Part shown: piece by piece, positions 16,876-25,110 of the stretch
How positions within the stretch are numbered: the stretch's first letter is position 1
How the letters are laid out: every line of letters starts with the position of its first letter
DNA from: Actinomycetospora sp. NBRC 106378
GTDB taxonomy: Bacteria > Actinomycetota > Actinomycetes > Mycobacteriales > Pseudonocardiaceae
Reading direction: 5' to 3'
Length of the DNA: 64,000 nucleotides
Assembly: GCF_030269685.1 (NCBI RefSeq)
Contig: NZ_BSTT01000008.1
Span: 124,001 to 188,000 of the forward strand
Translations under genes and position numbers: made by a program
The notes under the pieces: generated by a model
What the model was told of the DNA's origin: nothing
The model's input: only the letters and a program-made list of their open reading frames with translations
Databases searched by the model: none

Positions 16876-19800
16876 CGCGTGCCATGCCCCTCGGTCTCGC
16901 GCCGCATCTCCGCGCGCAGCCGGCCCAGCGCCTCCTCGCGGGCGGGCTCCCGGATGATCCGGTAGGCCCGCTTACGGGCAGCCGCCTTGATCGCCTTCTG
17001 GAACTCCTCGTTGTCGAAGTAGCGCTTCATGAACTCGGTGTTGCGCTCGGCGTTGTCGGCGACGATGTCGTCGAGCTTGTCGTCGGCGACCTGCCCAAAG
17101 CGCTCCTCGGAGTTCACCAGGGCGATCTGGTTCATCGCCGGGTCCTCCACGAGTCCGACGACCTGCTGGTAAACGAGGATCTCGTCGGAGGTGCCGAGGT
17201 CGAAGCCGAACTGGTCGTTGAGTTCCGCGATGACGTCGGCGAGCCGGGCCATCTCGGGTTCCTGGACACCCCCGCCGTCGGCGGCATGCCCGCGGACGGT
17301 CTGGTCACCGTCGGGTGTGAGAGAGAGGTCGTGCCGACCGGTCTCCTGGAGTCGGAAGTGGCTGAGGTCGGCGTCGCCGATGTCGACGGTCGCCGTGGGG
17401 CGGCCCGGAAGGCGCAGCAGGAGGAGCCGGCCGTACTGGTAGAGCCGCTCGAGCTCCTCGTCTCCCCAGTCGAGGACCTGGGCGAGCAGCCCGTAGGCAC
17501 GGACGTAGCCGTGCAGCTTCGACCGGAAGTCCTCGCGGGTGTCGACGTCCTCGAGCTGGACGAAGCGGTCAATCGGCGGCGTGAGGTACTCGTGCAGCTT
17601 CGCGTGGAGCTTCTTCTCGACGGCGGGTGCCTGCCGACCGGTCGGGGCCTCCTCGAGGACCCGCATGAACGACTCCATCTCCGAGGGGTGCAGCAACCCG
17701 AAATCCATGACCTCCCGCTGCTTGCGGTAGAGCAGGTTCGGGTCACCCTCGGTGGTCAGCGTGGTCTCGAACCAGGGCGCGAACGAGCTCTTGATGGCGT
17801 CAGGGGTGTTCGCGAAGTCGAGGACGCGCACGTCGTCCTGGTCCTTGAGCGGATGGGTGCGGTTGAGCCGCGACAGGGTCTGGACCGCCGCGACGCCGGT
17901 GAGGGCCTTGTCCACGTACATCGCGCAGAGCAGCGGCTGGTCGAACCCGGTCTGGTACTTGTCGGCCACGACGAGCAGGCGGAACTCGGTCTGCTCGCGC
18001 TTCGTGGCGTCGGGGTCGTCGGCCTTGGTGTAGGCGAACTTGCGGGGCAGTTCGACCTCCGGGAACCCGTTGATCATCGCCTCGCTGCGCTCGACGCCCG
18101 TCGCCTCGTCCTTGAGCGTCCCGGAGAAGGCGACCAGAGCGCCCAGGTCCGGACGACCGACGTCGTCGTGAAGGTGCCGGTGAATCGCCTGGTAGAGGTC
18201 GAGCGCCCGCTGCCGGCCGTCCGTGACCACCATGGCCTTCGCCCGCCCGCCGAGGCGCTCCTCGATGTTCTCGACGAAGTCCGCGACGATCAACTTGGCC
18301 TTCTGCCCGAGCGACTCGTGGTGGGCCTGCGCGAGCCGGACGAGCTTCGCCTTGGCCTTGCGCTCGTCGACCTCCGGGTTGCCGGTGTCGGACTCCTGGT
18401 TCTCGACGGCGGCGTTGCGCAGCCGCCACTTGGTCTCGTAGGTGAGGTAGTTGGCGAGGACGTCGAGGATGAAGCCCTCGTCGATCGCCTGGCGCATCGA
18501 GTAGACGTGGAACGGCTCGTAGACCGGCTCGCCCGTGCGCTGGTCCACGCGTGCGGGGTCCTTGGTGCCGAACAGCTTCAGCGTCGGCGACGTGGGCGTC
18601 GCGGTGAAGGCGAAGTACGACAGGTTGGGCTGCCGCCCGCGGGCCCGGATCAGATAGGCGGCCTCGCTCTCGTCCTCCCCACGGACGGCGTTGGCCCCGA
18701 CGGCCTGTTTGATCCGCAGCGCCGCGTCGCCGCCCTGAGAGGTGTGCGCCTCGTCGATGACGACGGCGTAGCGCCGGTCGCCCAGTCCCTTGCCCTCGAT
18801 CTTGTCGAGCACGAACGGGAACTTCTGCATCGTCGAGATGACGATCTTCGATGTGGAGTCGGTGAGCACGGCCGCGAGCTGGTTCGAGTCCTCGTCGATC
18901 TTCCGGACGACGCCGGGCTCGTGGTCGAACTGGTAGATCGTGCGCTGGAGCTGACGGTCGAGGACCACGCGGTCGGTGACGATGATCGTCTTGTGGAACA
19001 CCGGCTGGTTGTCGATGTCGAACAGGTTCGACAAGCGGTGGGCGAGCCAGGCAATCGTGTTCGACTTTCCAGAACCGGCCGAGTGCTCGACGAGGTAGCT
19101 GTGGCCGGCCCGGTGCTGCCGGGCATGCTCGACCATCCGCGTCACGGCGTGCCACTGGTGGTAGCGCGGAAAGATGCGCTCGGCCGAGTGCGGGCTGAGT
19201 TTCTTGCCCTTCGCGTCGACGTCCTGCACGTGCAGGAAGCGCTGCAGGATCTCTAGCCACGCATCACGCTGCCAGATGTCGCGCCACAGGTAGTCGACGG
19301 CGTACGAGCCGTCGGCAGGGGGCGGGTTGCCCTTGCCCCCGCTCTTCCCGGGGCCGTTGCTCCCGACGTTGAAGGGCAGAAACCGGGTGTCCCGGCCGGA
19401 TAACCGGGTAGTCACCGCGGCCTCGTCGGGGTCGACCGCGAAGTGCACCACGGCGCGCTTGGCGAACATCAGGTCGTGCTGGTCGCGGTTGCGGTACTGC
19501 TCCTTGGCCTGCTCGATACCCTGCCCGGTCATCGGGTTCTTCAGTTCGATCGTCGCGGTTGGTAGACCGTTCACCAAGAGCGCGAGGTCGAGGGAGTTCT
19601 TCGGCGCCTTCGCGCTGTAGTACAGCTGGCGCGCGACCGTGAGGACGTTGCCCTCGTACTCGCGCAGCGCGTCCTTCGCCAGCGTGTGGCCAGGCCGGAA
19701 GTAGGCGAGGTCGACCTGGACCCCGCGATCCTTCACGCCGTGCCGAAGGACATCGAGCGTTCCTCGAGCGTCGATCTCCACCGCCACGCGCTCGACGAAT

Positions 19801-20012
19801 CGACGCTGCGCGAGATCCTGGCTACCGTTGATCTCGATCAGCCGATCCCACGCCTGCTGCTGTGTGCGGCCGATGAACTCGACAAGAGCGCCGGTGTCAA
19901 GCCCCAAGTCCGTCCGAAAGAACCCAGGTGACGCCTTCTCCCAGCCGTGCTCGACGAGCTCCTGCTCTACCCGATCCTCGAACGCCTTCTCGGTGTGCAG
20001 TCCAGGACTCAT
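16872..20012 (-). CDS. hsdR: Type I restriction endonuclease subunit R
   Basis: A 1046-residue motor-nuclease. The N-terminal PD-(D/E)xK nuclease shows Asp142 in SLDLALLVNG and the TIELKNP strand (Glu156, Lys158). The translocase has Walker A HSAGSGKSNT (residues 310-319), the DEAH box VIDEAHTSQGGD (420-423), FAFTATPTSPTLKLFG and the late motif LSRLNRTHP. The C-terminal ~150 residues form the helical region that contacts the methylase. Together with HsdM2S it should cut unmodified DNA after translocation. Full length with no frameshift. The ATG overlaps the hsdS stop by 4 bp (ATGA). Confidence 0.95.
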   Translation of the reverse strand: MSPGLHTEKAFEDRVEQELVEHGWEKASPGFFRTDLGLDTGALVEFIGRTQQQAWDRLIEINGSQDLAQRRFVERVAVEIDARGTLDVLRHGVKDRGVQVDLAYFRPGHTLAKDALREYEGNVLTVARQLYYSAKAPKNSLDLALLVNGLPTATIELKNPMTGQGIEQAKEQYRNRDQHDLMFAKRAVVHFAVDPDEAAVTTRLSGRDTRFLPFNVGSNGPGKSGGKGNPPPADGSYAVDYLWRDIWQRDAWLEILQRFLHVQDVDAKGKKLSPHSAERIFPRYHQWHAVTRMVEHARQHRAGHSYLVEHSAGSGKSNTIAWLAHRLSNLFDIDNQPVFHKTIIVTDRVVLDRQLQRTIYQFDHEPGVVRKIDEDSNQLAAVLTDSTSKIVISTMQKFPFVLDKIEGKGLGDRRYAVVIDEAHTSQGGDAALRIKQAVGANAVRGEDESEAAYLIRARGRQPNLSYFAFTATPTSPTLKLFGTKDPARVDQRTGEPVYEPFHVYSMRQAIDEGFILDVLANYLTYETKWRLRNAAVENQESDTGNPEVDERKAKAKLVRLAQAHHESLGQKAKLIVADFVENIEERLGGRAKAMVVTDGRQRALDLYQAIHRHLHDDVGRPDLGALVAFSGTLKDEATGVERSEAMINGFPEVELPRKFAYTKADDPDATKREQTEFRLLVVADKYQTGFDQPLLCAMYVDKALTGVAAVQTLSRLNRTHPLKDQDDVRVLDFANTPDAIKSSFAPWFETTLTTEGDPNLLYRKQREVMDFGLLHPSEMESFMRVLEEAPTGRQAPAVEKKLHAKLHEYLTPPIDRFVQLEDVDTREDFRSKLHGYVRAYGLLAQVLDWGDEELERLYQYGRLLLLRLPGRPTATVDIGDADLSHFRLQETGRHDLSLTPDGDQTVRGHAADGGGVQEPEMARLADVIAELNDQFGFDLGTSDEILVYQQVVGLVEDPAMNQIALVNSEERFGQVADDKLDDIVADNAERNTEFMKRYFDNEEFQKAIKAAARKRAYRIIREPAREEALGRLRAEMRRETEGHGTR

Positions 20013-21250
20013 GACTCATCTCCGTGCGCGGTAGAGACGTCGATCTGCCCGGTGACAGCAGCCGTTACGAATGCGCGCTGGCGTTCCCGTAACAGATACG
20101 AGGACTTGCTTACCAACGCACTTAGGGGAGCAAGTGCACTTATCTGTTCTGCTATCTCAAGCTGCGTCCGGATCGCCACACCTGGAATAGGGATGGATCC
20201 AAAAAGACCCCAGTTCCTGAAGTCCACCGCCCTCTCTCGCGTGCTCGTAGCAAACAATGGAAGGTAGTCGTTTGTGGCGAGAATTCGGAGAAGTCTGGCG
20301 TGAAACTTCCCCGAATTCTCGCCGATTGCCGTGCAGACATGATAGACCGAGCTGCAGTTACCATCCGTCTCAGCCTCTCCTATCGCGCCAGCAAATCCAT
20401 CAAGTCCGTGAATTACGACATCGGCCACTCTAACGCCCTGTCCCTGAGGGTTAGCGCTCGCACTCTCAGTATAACCACGAGTGGCCCTCATGCTTCGGGC
20501 CGTTACTTGGCCGTCCCGAAACGCCGTCACGACCTGACCCTCATTCATGACAGGTCTGGTCACCTTCTGAAGCACACGCTTGATCGGTACAACCCCGTCC
20601 TTATCATCACGATCGAGCCGAGCCAATCCGATCAATTGCAAAATCTGAGCATCTACACGCTCAGACGCGAGAGAATACAAACGACTTAACGATTTCTCGG
20701 CTTTCTGTGCACGGCAAGACTCGGACAAAATCGCATCCGCTATCTTGCACTGCTCGCTCCAGGGAGGGAGCGGGATTCTTATGCTGTCTAGATCGGGCAT
20801 ATATATCGTGCGATGAGTCGAACCGAACGCTAATCTTCTCCATTCAGGGGCCATCGACCGCAGGACCCCGAGAAGGTAAATCGAGTTGAGCGACGGTCCA
20901 CAAGTCCACGTAACGAAGTCCTGTGTTGTCGCCGCAGCGACACCCACCCGAAGGGTGTATCCAACAGACGCAGTCCTCGAAAGCATTACAGTCCCCGCCG
21001 GATGGACTTTGGCAGAACTTCCGGCGACACCGAGAGCACTCACTTTCTGCTCTGTGTCGATCAGCGGTTCCAGGGTATTCGCGGAGCGCGCCCCGTCAGG
21101 AATTGTCACCCATGGGATGTTGCAAAGTCTCCAGAAGTCTGGGTTCGACCTGTCTGGAGTGTGTCCGGTCCCCATTCTCGCGACCGAATTTAGTGGCACG
21201 ACTCTCCAGTGGTTGGGAATTTGGGGTGCCCAACCAAGAAGGGTCTTCAT
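20009..21250 (-). CDS. hsdS: Type I restriction-modification specificity subunit S
   Basis: A 413-residue protein with two target-recognition halves separated by conserved helices. The first half starts IPNHWRVVPLNSVARMGTGHTP and ends PLPPWSEQCKIADAIL. The second half ends with the matching IPIPGVAIRTQLEIAEQISAL and the helix SYLLRERQRAFVTAAVTGQID. It sets the bipartite DNA target; the target itself cannot be deduced. Base composition is clearly less GC-rich than its neighbours, with codons such as AAT, ATA and TTA that are rare elsewhere in the window, suggesting recent exchange of recognition domains. 4-bp overlaps with hsdM upstream and hsdR downstream. Confidence 0.93.
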   Translation of the reverse strand: MKTLLGWAPQIPNHWRVVPLNSVARMGTGHTPDRSNPDFWRLCNIPWVTIPDGARSANTLEPLIDTEQKVSALGVAGSSAKVHPAGTVMLSRTASVGYTLRVGVAAATTQDFVTWTCGPSLNSIYLLGVLRSMAPEWRRLAFGSTHRTIYMPDLDSIRIPLPPWSEQCKIADAILSESCRAQKAEKSLSRLYSLASERVDAQILQLIGLARLDRDDKDGVVPIKRVLQKVTRPVMNEGQVVTAFRDGQVTARSMRATRGYTESASANPQGQGVRVADVVIHGLDGFAGAIGEAETDGNCSSVYHVCTAIGENSGKFHARLLRILATNDYLPLFATSTRERAVDFRNWGLFGSIPIPGVAIRTQLEIAEQISALAPLSALVSKSSYLLRERQRAFVTAAVTGQIDVSTAHGDES

Positions 21251-23217
21251 CGAGCCACCTCGCTCAAGAGCTTCTGAATCTGCATTTCCAGGTCTTTGAG
21301 TTCAGTGTCGATCTCAACCAGAGAGCGGGGCGGCTGGTAACGGAAGAAGTACCGCGTCAAAGGAATTTCGTACCCAACCTTGGTCTTGGCGACGTCGATC
21401 CATGCGTCTGGCACATGTGGCACGACCTCTCGCTGGAAGTACTCATCGATGTCCTCGTGGAGCGGGACATTTTCGTAGTCGCGCAAGTCAGCGTCAGGCA
21501 GTGGCGCGCCCTTGAACTTCTGCAACTCACCATTTGAGTCGGAGACGGCCACTGCCCCCCAGATAGCCTTCTGCACCGGCGCACTGCTCGGCCACAGCAC
21601 GCCCACCTCCTTCGCCGCAGCGCGCAATGCAGTCAAGGCGTCGTTCTTCGTCCACCACACCTGCCCGAGGAGCGGACGCAGCGCGTCGACGAAGGCGTCG
21701 CGCGGCTCCCATCTCGCGAGTGGCTTCGCGACCTTCAGCGCGGCCAGGGTCTCGTCGGTGATCTCGAAGCGCTGGCGAAGCGGGCGCTCGACGGTGATCC
21801 GGTGGTAGCCGAAGTCGCGGGTGCGGAAGACCTTGACCTTGTCATGGTCGGGGTGGTCGGCGTCCGCAGCAATCGCCACGGCGTCGTCGTAGACACTGGC
21901 AATGTGGGCGATCTGCTCTTCGCTGATCTCCTTGCGCTTGTCGCCGAGCGACTTACGCATCTTCACCCACTGGTCGCGGGCGTCAAGCAGAATAACGCGG
22001 TCCTTCAGCGCCTCGGATTTGCGATTGGCGAGGATCCAGAAGTAAGTCGAGATGCCCGTGTTGTAGAACAGTTGGTCGGGCAGGGCGACGATGCCCTCGA
22101 GGTAGTCGTTCTCCAGGATCCACTGTCGGATGCGCGACTCCCCCGACCCCGCTGCCCCAGTGAACAGTGGCGAGCCGTTGAAGACGATCGCGAGCCGGGA
22201 GCCGCGCTCTTCGGAGCGTTCCATCTTCGAGATCATGTGCTGGAGGAAGAGAAACGAACCGTCGTTGATCCGCGGCAGACCTGCGCCGAACCGCCCTGCG
22301 AAGCCGAGCTCGGCCTCAGCGTCGACCTCGTTCTTAATCTTCTTCCACTCCACGCCGAACGGGGGGTTGGCCAGCATGTAGTCGAAGGTCCGGCCGCCAT
22401 ACGCGTCGTGACTGAACGAGTTGCCGTGGGCGATCTCGCCGCGCCGGTTGCTCATGAGCATGTCCGACTGGCAGACCGCCCAAGACTCGGCGTTAACCTC
22501 CTGGCCGAACAGGTAGACCTCGGCGTTCGGGTTGACCTCCTTAATCGCGTCGTCAGCTGCCGCGAGCATGCCGCCGGTCCCGCAGGCCGGGTCGAGGATG
22601 TTGACCACCTGGCCCTCACCGGCGAGCGACTCCGAGTCGAGCAGCAATCGGACCATGAGGCGGATGACCTCGCGAGGGGTGAAGTGCTCACCGGCGGTCT
22701 CGTTGGAGTCCTCCGCGAACTTCCGGATGAGGTGCTCGAACACGTACCCCATGTCGTGGTTCGAGAGCTTCTCCAGGTCCGTCATCTCCTGGAACCGGGC
22801 GACCACCTTGTAGAGGAGCCGATTGCCGACCAGCCGGGTGATGACGGCGTCGAACTCGAAGTTCCCCAAGATGCGCTGCACGTCGGGCGAAAACCCGGAC
22901 ACGTAGTCGCGCAGGTTCTTGGCGACGTTGCCGGAATCGCCGGCCACCGAGGCGAAGTCCTGGTCCGAAACGTTGTAGTACGGAACGCCCGATGCCTTGC
23001 GGAGCAGCAGGTCCTTCTTCTGCACCTCGCTGAACTTCTCGGCCCGGTCGCGGACCTTTTCGCGCGTCGGTGCCATAGTCGCATCGAGGCGGCGCAGCAA
23101 CGTGAACGGCAGGATCACGCCGCCGTACTCGTGCCGCTTGTAGTCGCCGCGCAGCAGGTCGGCGACCGACCAGATGGCCGCCGCCATTGACGCGTGGCTG
23201 GGGGCACTCGTCGTCAC
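21247..23217 (-). CDS. hsdM: Type I restriction-modification N6-adenine methylase subunit M
   Basis: About 656 residues. The N-terminal HsdM helical domain (SVADLLRGDYKRHEYGGVILPFTLLRRLD) precedes the SAM-binding motif I NILDPACGTGGML (about residue 207) and the catalytic NPPFGVEW motif (about residue 285), so the methylase looks active. The C-terminal extension (about residues 520-656, with HEDIDEYFQREVVPHVPDAW) is typical of the larger HsdM subfamily and is probably involved in S-subunit contact. I chose the GTG at 23217, which overlaps the upstream stop by 4 bp (GTGA); the longer frame back to 23415 is low-complexity Arg/Pro-rich antisense-like sequence. Confidence 0.94.
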   Translation of the reverse strand: MTTSAPSHASMAAAIWSVADLLRGDYKRHEYGGVILPFTLLRRLDATMAPTREKVRDRAEKFSEVQKKDLLLRKASGVPYYNVSDQDFASVAGDSGNVAKNLRDYVSGFSPDVQRILGNFEFDAVITRLVGNRLLYKVVARFQEMTDLEKLSNHDMGYVFEHLIRKFAEDSNETAGEHFTPREVIRLMVRLLLDSESLAGEGQVVNILDPACGTGGMLAAADDAIKEVNPNAEVYLFGQEVNAESWAVCQSDMLMSNRRGEIAHGNSFSHDAYGGRTFDYMLANPPFGVEWKKIKNEVDAEAELGFAGRFGAGLPRINDGSFLFLQHMISKMERSEERGSRLAIVFNGSPLFTGAAGSGESRIRQWILENDYLEGIVALPDQLFYNTGISTYFWILANRKSEALKDRVILLDARDQWVKMRKSLGDKRKEISEEQIAHIASVYDDAVAIAADADHPDHDKVKVFRTRDFGYHRITVERPLRQRFEITDETLAALKVAKPLARWEPRDAFVDALRPLLGQVWWTKNDALTALRAAAKEVGVLWPSSAPVQKAIWGAVAVSDSNGELQKFKGAPLPDADLRDYENVPLHEDIDEYFQREVVPHVPDAWIDVAKTKVGYEIPLTRYFFRYQPPRSLVEIDTELKDLEMQIQKLLSEVAR

Positions 23218-24920
23218 GCAGGTTCTCCTTGGGTTCGGGGCCGAGCCGCTCCAACGGGGCGGAGCGCGCCCGTCGTCAGGCCGTGGACGGTCTGGTCGAG
23301 CACGGTCGCCGTCGTACGGGCGAGCCGGGACGTGAGCTGATCGAGGTCGAGGAGGCGCCGGTAGGCGTCGCCGTAGCGCCGTTGATCGCGCAGCGGGAGA
23401 CGGGGAATCCGGCATCGACGCAGGTCAGAGCGGCTCGGGCCGCCATGCAAGGTCGCGGCCGGGAGCGCCGCCACCTCGGGGCGCAGGAACAGGGCGACGA
23501 AGTGCGCGTCGAGGTGCTCGGCGCTGATGGCCAGGACATGTGCTGTCTCGGCGCCCGCATCCGCGCGATGGCGTGCGACCGACGGCGATTGTCCTCGGCC
23601 GCTCACCAGCACGTCACCCTTGTGGATCGCGGGGCCCTTCTCCTCGTGAGAGGCGGACCTCCGCGGGACGATCGTCAGTGCGCCGCGCCGTTCGAGCTCC
23701 GAGAGGGCCACGAGGTCACGGGCACCGAGGGTGGCTGCGGTCACCGGGGCATGCAGCACGGCGCCGACCTGCTCGTAGAGCGCGCGCAGGCGTGCGGTCA
23801 GGTCTGCGAGCCCCTGGGCGGTCGATGCCGGGTCTGCCCCGACGTGGCGGGCGGGATCGAGCTCGGTGACGCCGTCGAGCAACGCGACGCGCGGGACCCG
23901 ACGCACCAGCGCCGGGTCCGCGTCGTCGACGAGCCGGTCCCACGCCTCCCGCGACATCGGTAGGTCGGCGGGATCGGCCACCGCCGAGACATCGACCATG
24001 CAGACGTCCTCCCCCCGCCGCGGAGTCTGCCGCAGCACCCACACGTGGAGGTTCGGGGCTCCGGGGATCGATGGCAGCCCGATGACGCGGTCGAGGGCAC
24101 CGCGCCGGACCAGGTCGGCGCGGACGGCGCTTCCCGACGACCGCGTGGCCGCGTAGGCCGGGACGGCCACGACTGCGGTGCCGTGGGGTCGGAGCAGCTC
24201 GAGACACCGGAGGGCCCATGCGCCGACGGCGTCCTCGGTAGCAGCTCCGCGCGGCGGTCGATCGCCCGCGAGACAGACGACCGCTTGAGCTCGTGCCGTA
24301 GGTCGGGTCCTCGCGACGTCGTAGCCTTCCGCGAACGGGTGCAGCCGCAGCGCCCGGCGTGCCAACTCGACCGACTCCTCATCGTCGTCCCGACCGATAA
24401 GGGCGACCTCATCGCGGAACCGATCCGCCGCGGCGAGCAACCTCTCGCCGGCCCCGCACGCCGGATCGAGGACGATCGGTCGATCGGTCTCCCATGGTTC
24501 GTCGGTGTCCACGAACTCGGCAACTTGTCCGGAGCCGCGCTCGTCCTCGGCTTCATCAGCACCCTCGTACTCCTCCAGATCGGGAGAGTCCCGCAGGAGC
24601 GAAACCATCGCGCGAGCCAAGGTCTCGACAGCTCCACCCTCAAGGTCGTCGACCGCGTTGGCTGGCGTGGTCTCGTCCTCGGCCGCCCGCGCCGAGACCT
24701 CGGCGTTGCTCGGCTCGTACGCGGCCAGCAGGGTGCTCTTGCCGTTCTCGCCCATCCACCGTGCGACGGCGCTCCACGTGAAGCGGGGGCTCGGTCCGGA
24801 CGTCACGGGCGAGGGGAAGTCCGGGAAGCGGGTGCGCCAGTTCGTCACTGCTGCGCGCCCGACACCGACTCGACGGGCGATCTCGGCCGACGTCAGGAGA
24901 TCTTCGGGCGCATCAGGCAT
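23214..24920 (-). CDS. HTH + degenerate N6-methylase-like + specificity-like fusion, first gene of the RM operon
   Basis: About 568 residues. Residues 5-60 form an excisionase/MerR-like helix-turn-helix (LTSAEIARRVGVGRAAVTNWRTRFPDFP...FTWSAVARWMGENGK). The middle has a SAM-binding motif I (IVLDPACGAGERLL, about residue 152), but where the catalytic Asn-Pro-Pro-Tyr/Phe should follow it reads AGDRPPRG, so adenine methylation looks lost. The C-terminal ~200 residues resemble an S-subunit half: HKGDVLVSGRGQSPSVARH, HFVALFLRPEV, RIPRLPLRDQRRYGDAYRRLLDLDQL. It heads the operon and overlaps hsdM by 4 bp. The ATG at 24920 lies 6 nt after TACTGT with no ribosome binding site; a GTG at 24935 is an alternative. 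Possible roles are regulator, accessory specificity subunit or DNA sensor. Confidence 0.75.
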   Translation of the reverse strand: MPDAPEDLLTSAEIARRVGVGRAAVTNWRTRFPDFPSPVTSGPSPRFTWSAVARWMGENGKSTLLAAYEPSNAEVSARAAEDETTPANAVDDLEGGAVETLARAMVSLLRDSPDLEEYEGADEAEDERGSGQVAEFVDTDEPWETDRPIVLDPACGAGERLLAAADRFRDEVALIGRDDDEESVELARRALRLHPFAEGYDVARTRPTARAQAVVCLAGDRPPRGAATEDAVGAWALRCLELLRPHGTAVVAVPAYAATRSSGSAVRADLVRRGALDRVIGLPSIPGAPNLHVWVLRQTPRRGEDVCMVDVSAVADPADLPMSREAWDRLVDDADPALVRRVPRVALLDGVTELDPARHVGADPASTAQGLADLTARLRALYEQVGAVLHAPVTAATLGARDLVALSELERRGALTIVPRRSASHEEKGPAIHKGDVLVSGRGQSPSVARHRADAGAETAHVLAISAEHLDAHFVALFLRPEVAALPAATLHGGPSRSDLRRCRIPRLPLRDQRRYGDAYRRLLDLDQLTSRLARTTATVLDQTVHGLTTGALRPVGAARPRTQGEPA

Positions 24921-24926
24921 GCAGTG

Positions 24927-24950
24927 ACAGTACACAGGGTTTGTGTGTAC
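24927..24950 (-). promoter_or_regulatory. Promoter with embedded dyad for the RM operon
   Basis: A perfect 7-bp inverted repeat, GTACACA-N7-TGTGTAC (24930-24950), overlaps a -10-like TACTGT (24932-24927 on the minus strand) that is 6 nt from the ATG at 24920. The position fits an operator for a repressor, perhaps the HTH protein of the first gene or a RhuM-linked regulator. Confidence 0.55.
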
Positions 24951-25061
24951 AGCGAGATGACAACTGGACCGCGTTCACCTTGTCTGCTACCTTCTCCGCG
25001 GGGTTGAGACGAACGGACCGCCCTGGACCTGACGTGGACCGACATGACGGCGCGTGGCACA

Positions 25062-25110
25062 CTAGGAGCCCTAGTTCCCCGCCGTCCTCCGGGATTGGCG
25101 GGGCTTTTTC
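25062..25110 (+). promoter_or_regulatory. Dyad plus intrinsic terminator ending at the NYN start codon
   Basis: CTAGG-AGC-CCTAG (25062-25074) is followed by CCCCGCC (25077-25083), a 13-nt loop, GGCGGGG (25097-25103) and CTTTTTC, ending directly at the ATG at 25111. A GC stem followed by five T is the most canonical Rho-independent terminator in the window, yet it lies before a gene rather than after one. It may be an attenuator or the end of a short upstream RNA. The ribosome binding site, if any, would be inside the stem. Confidence 0.6.
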
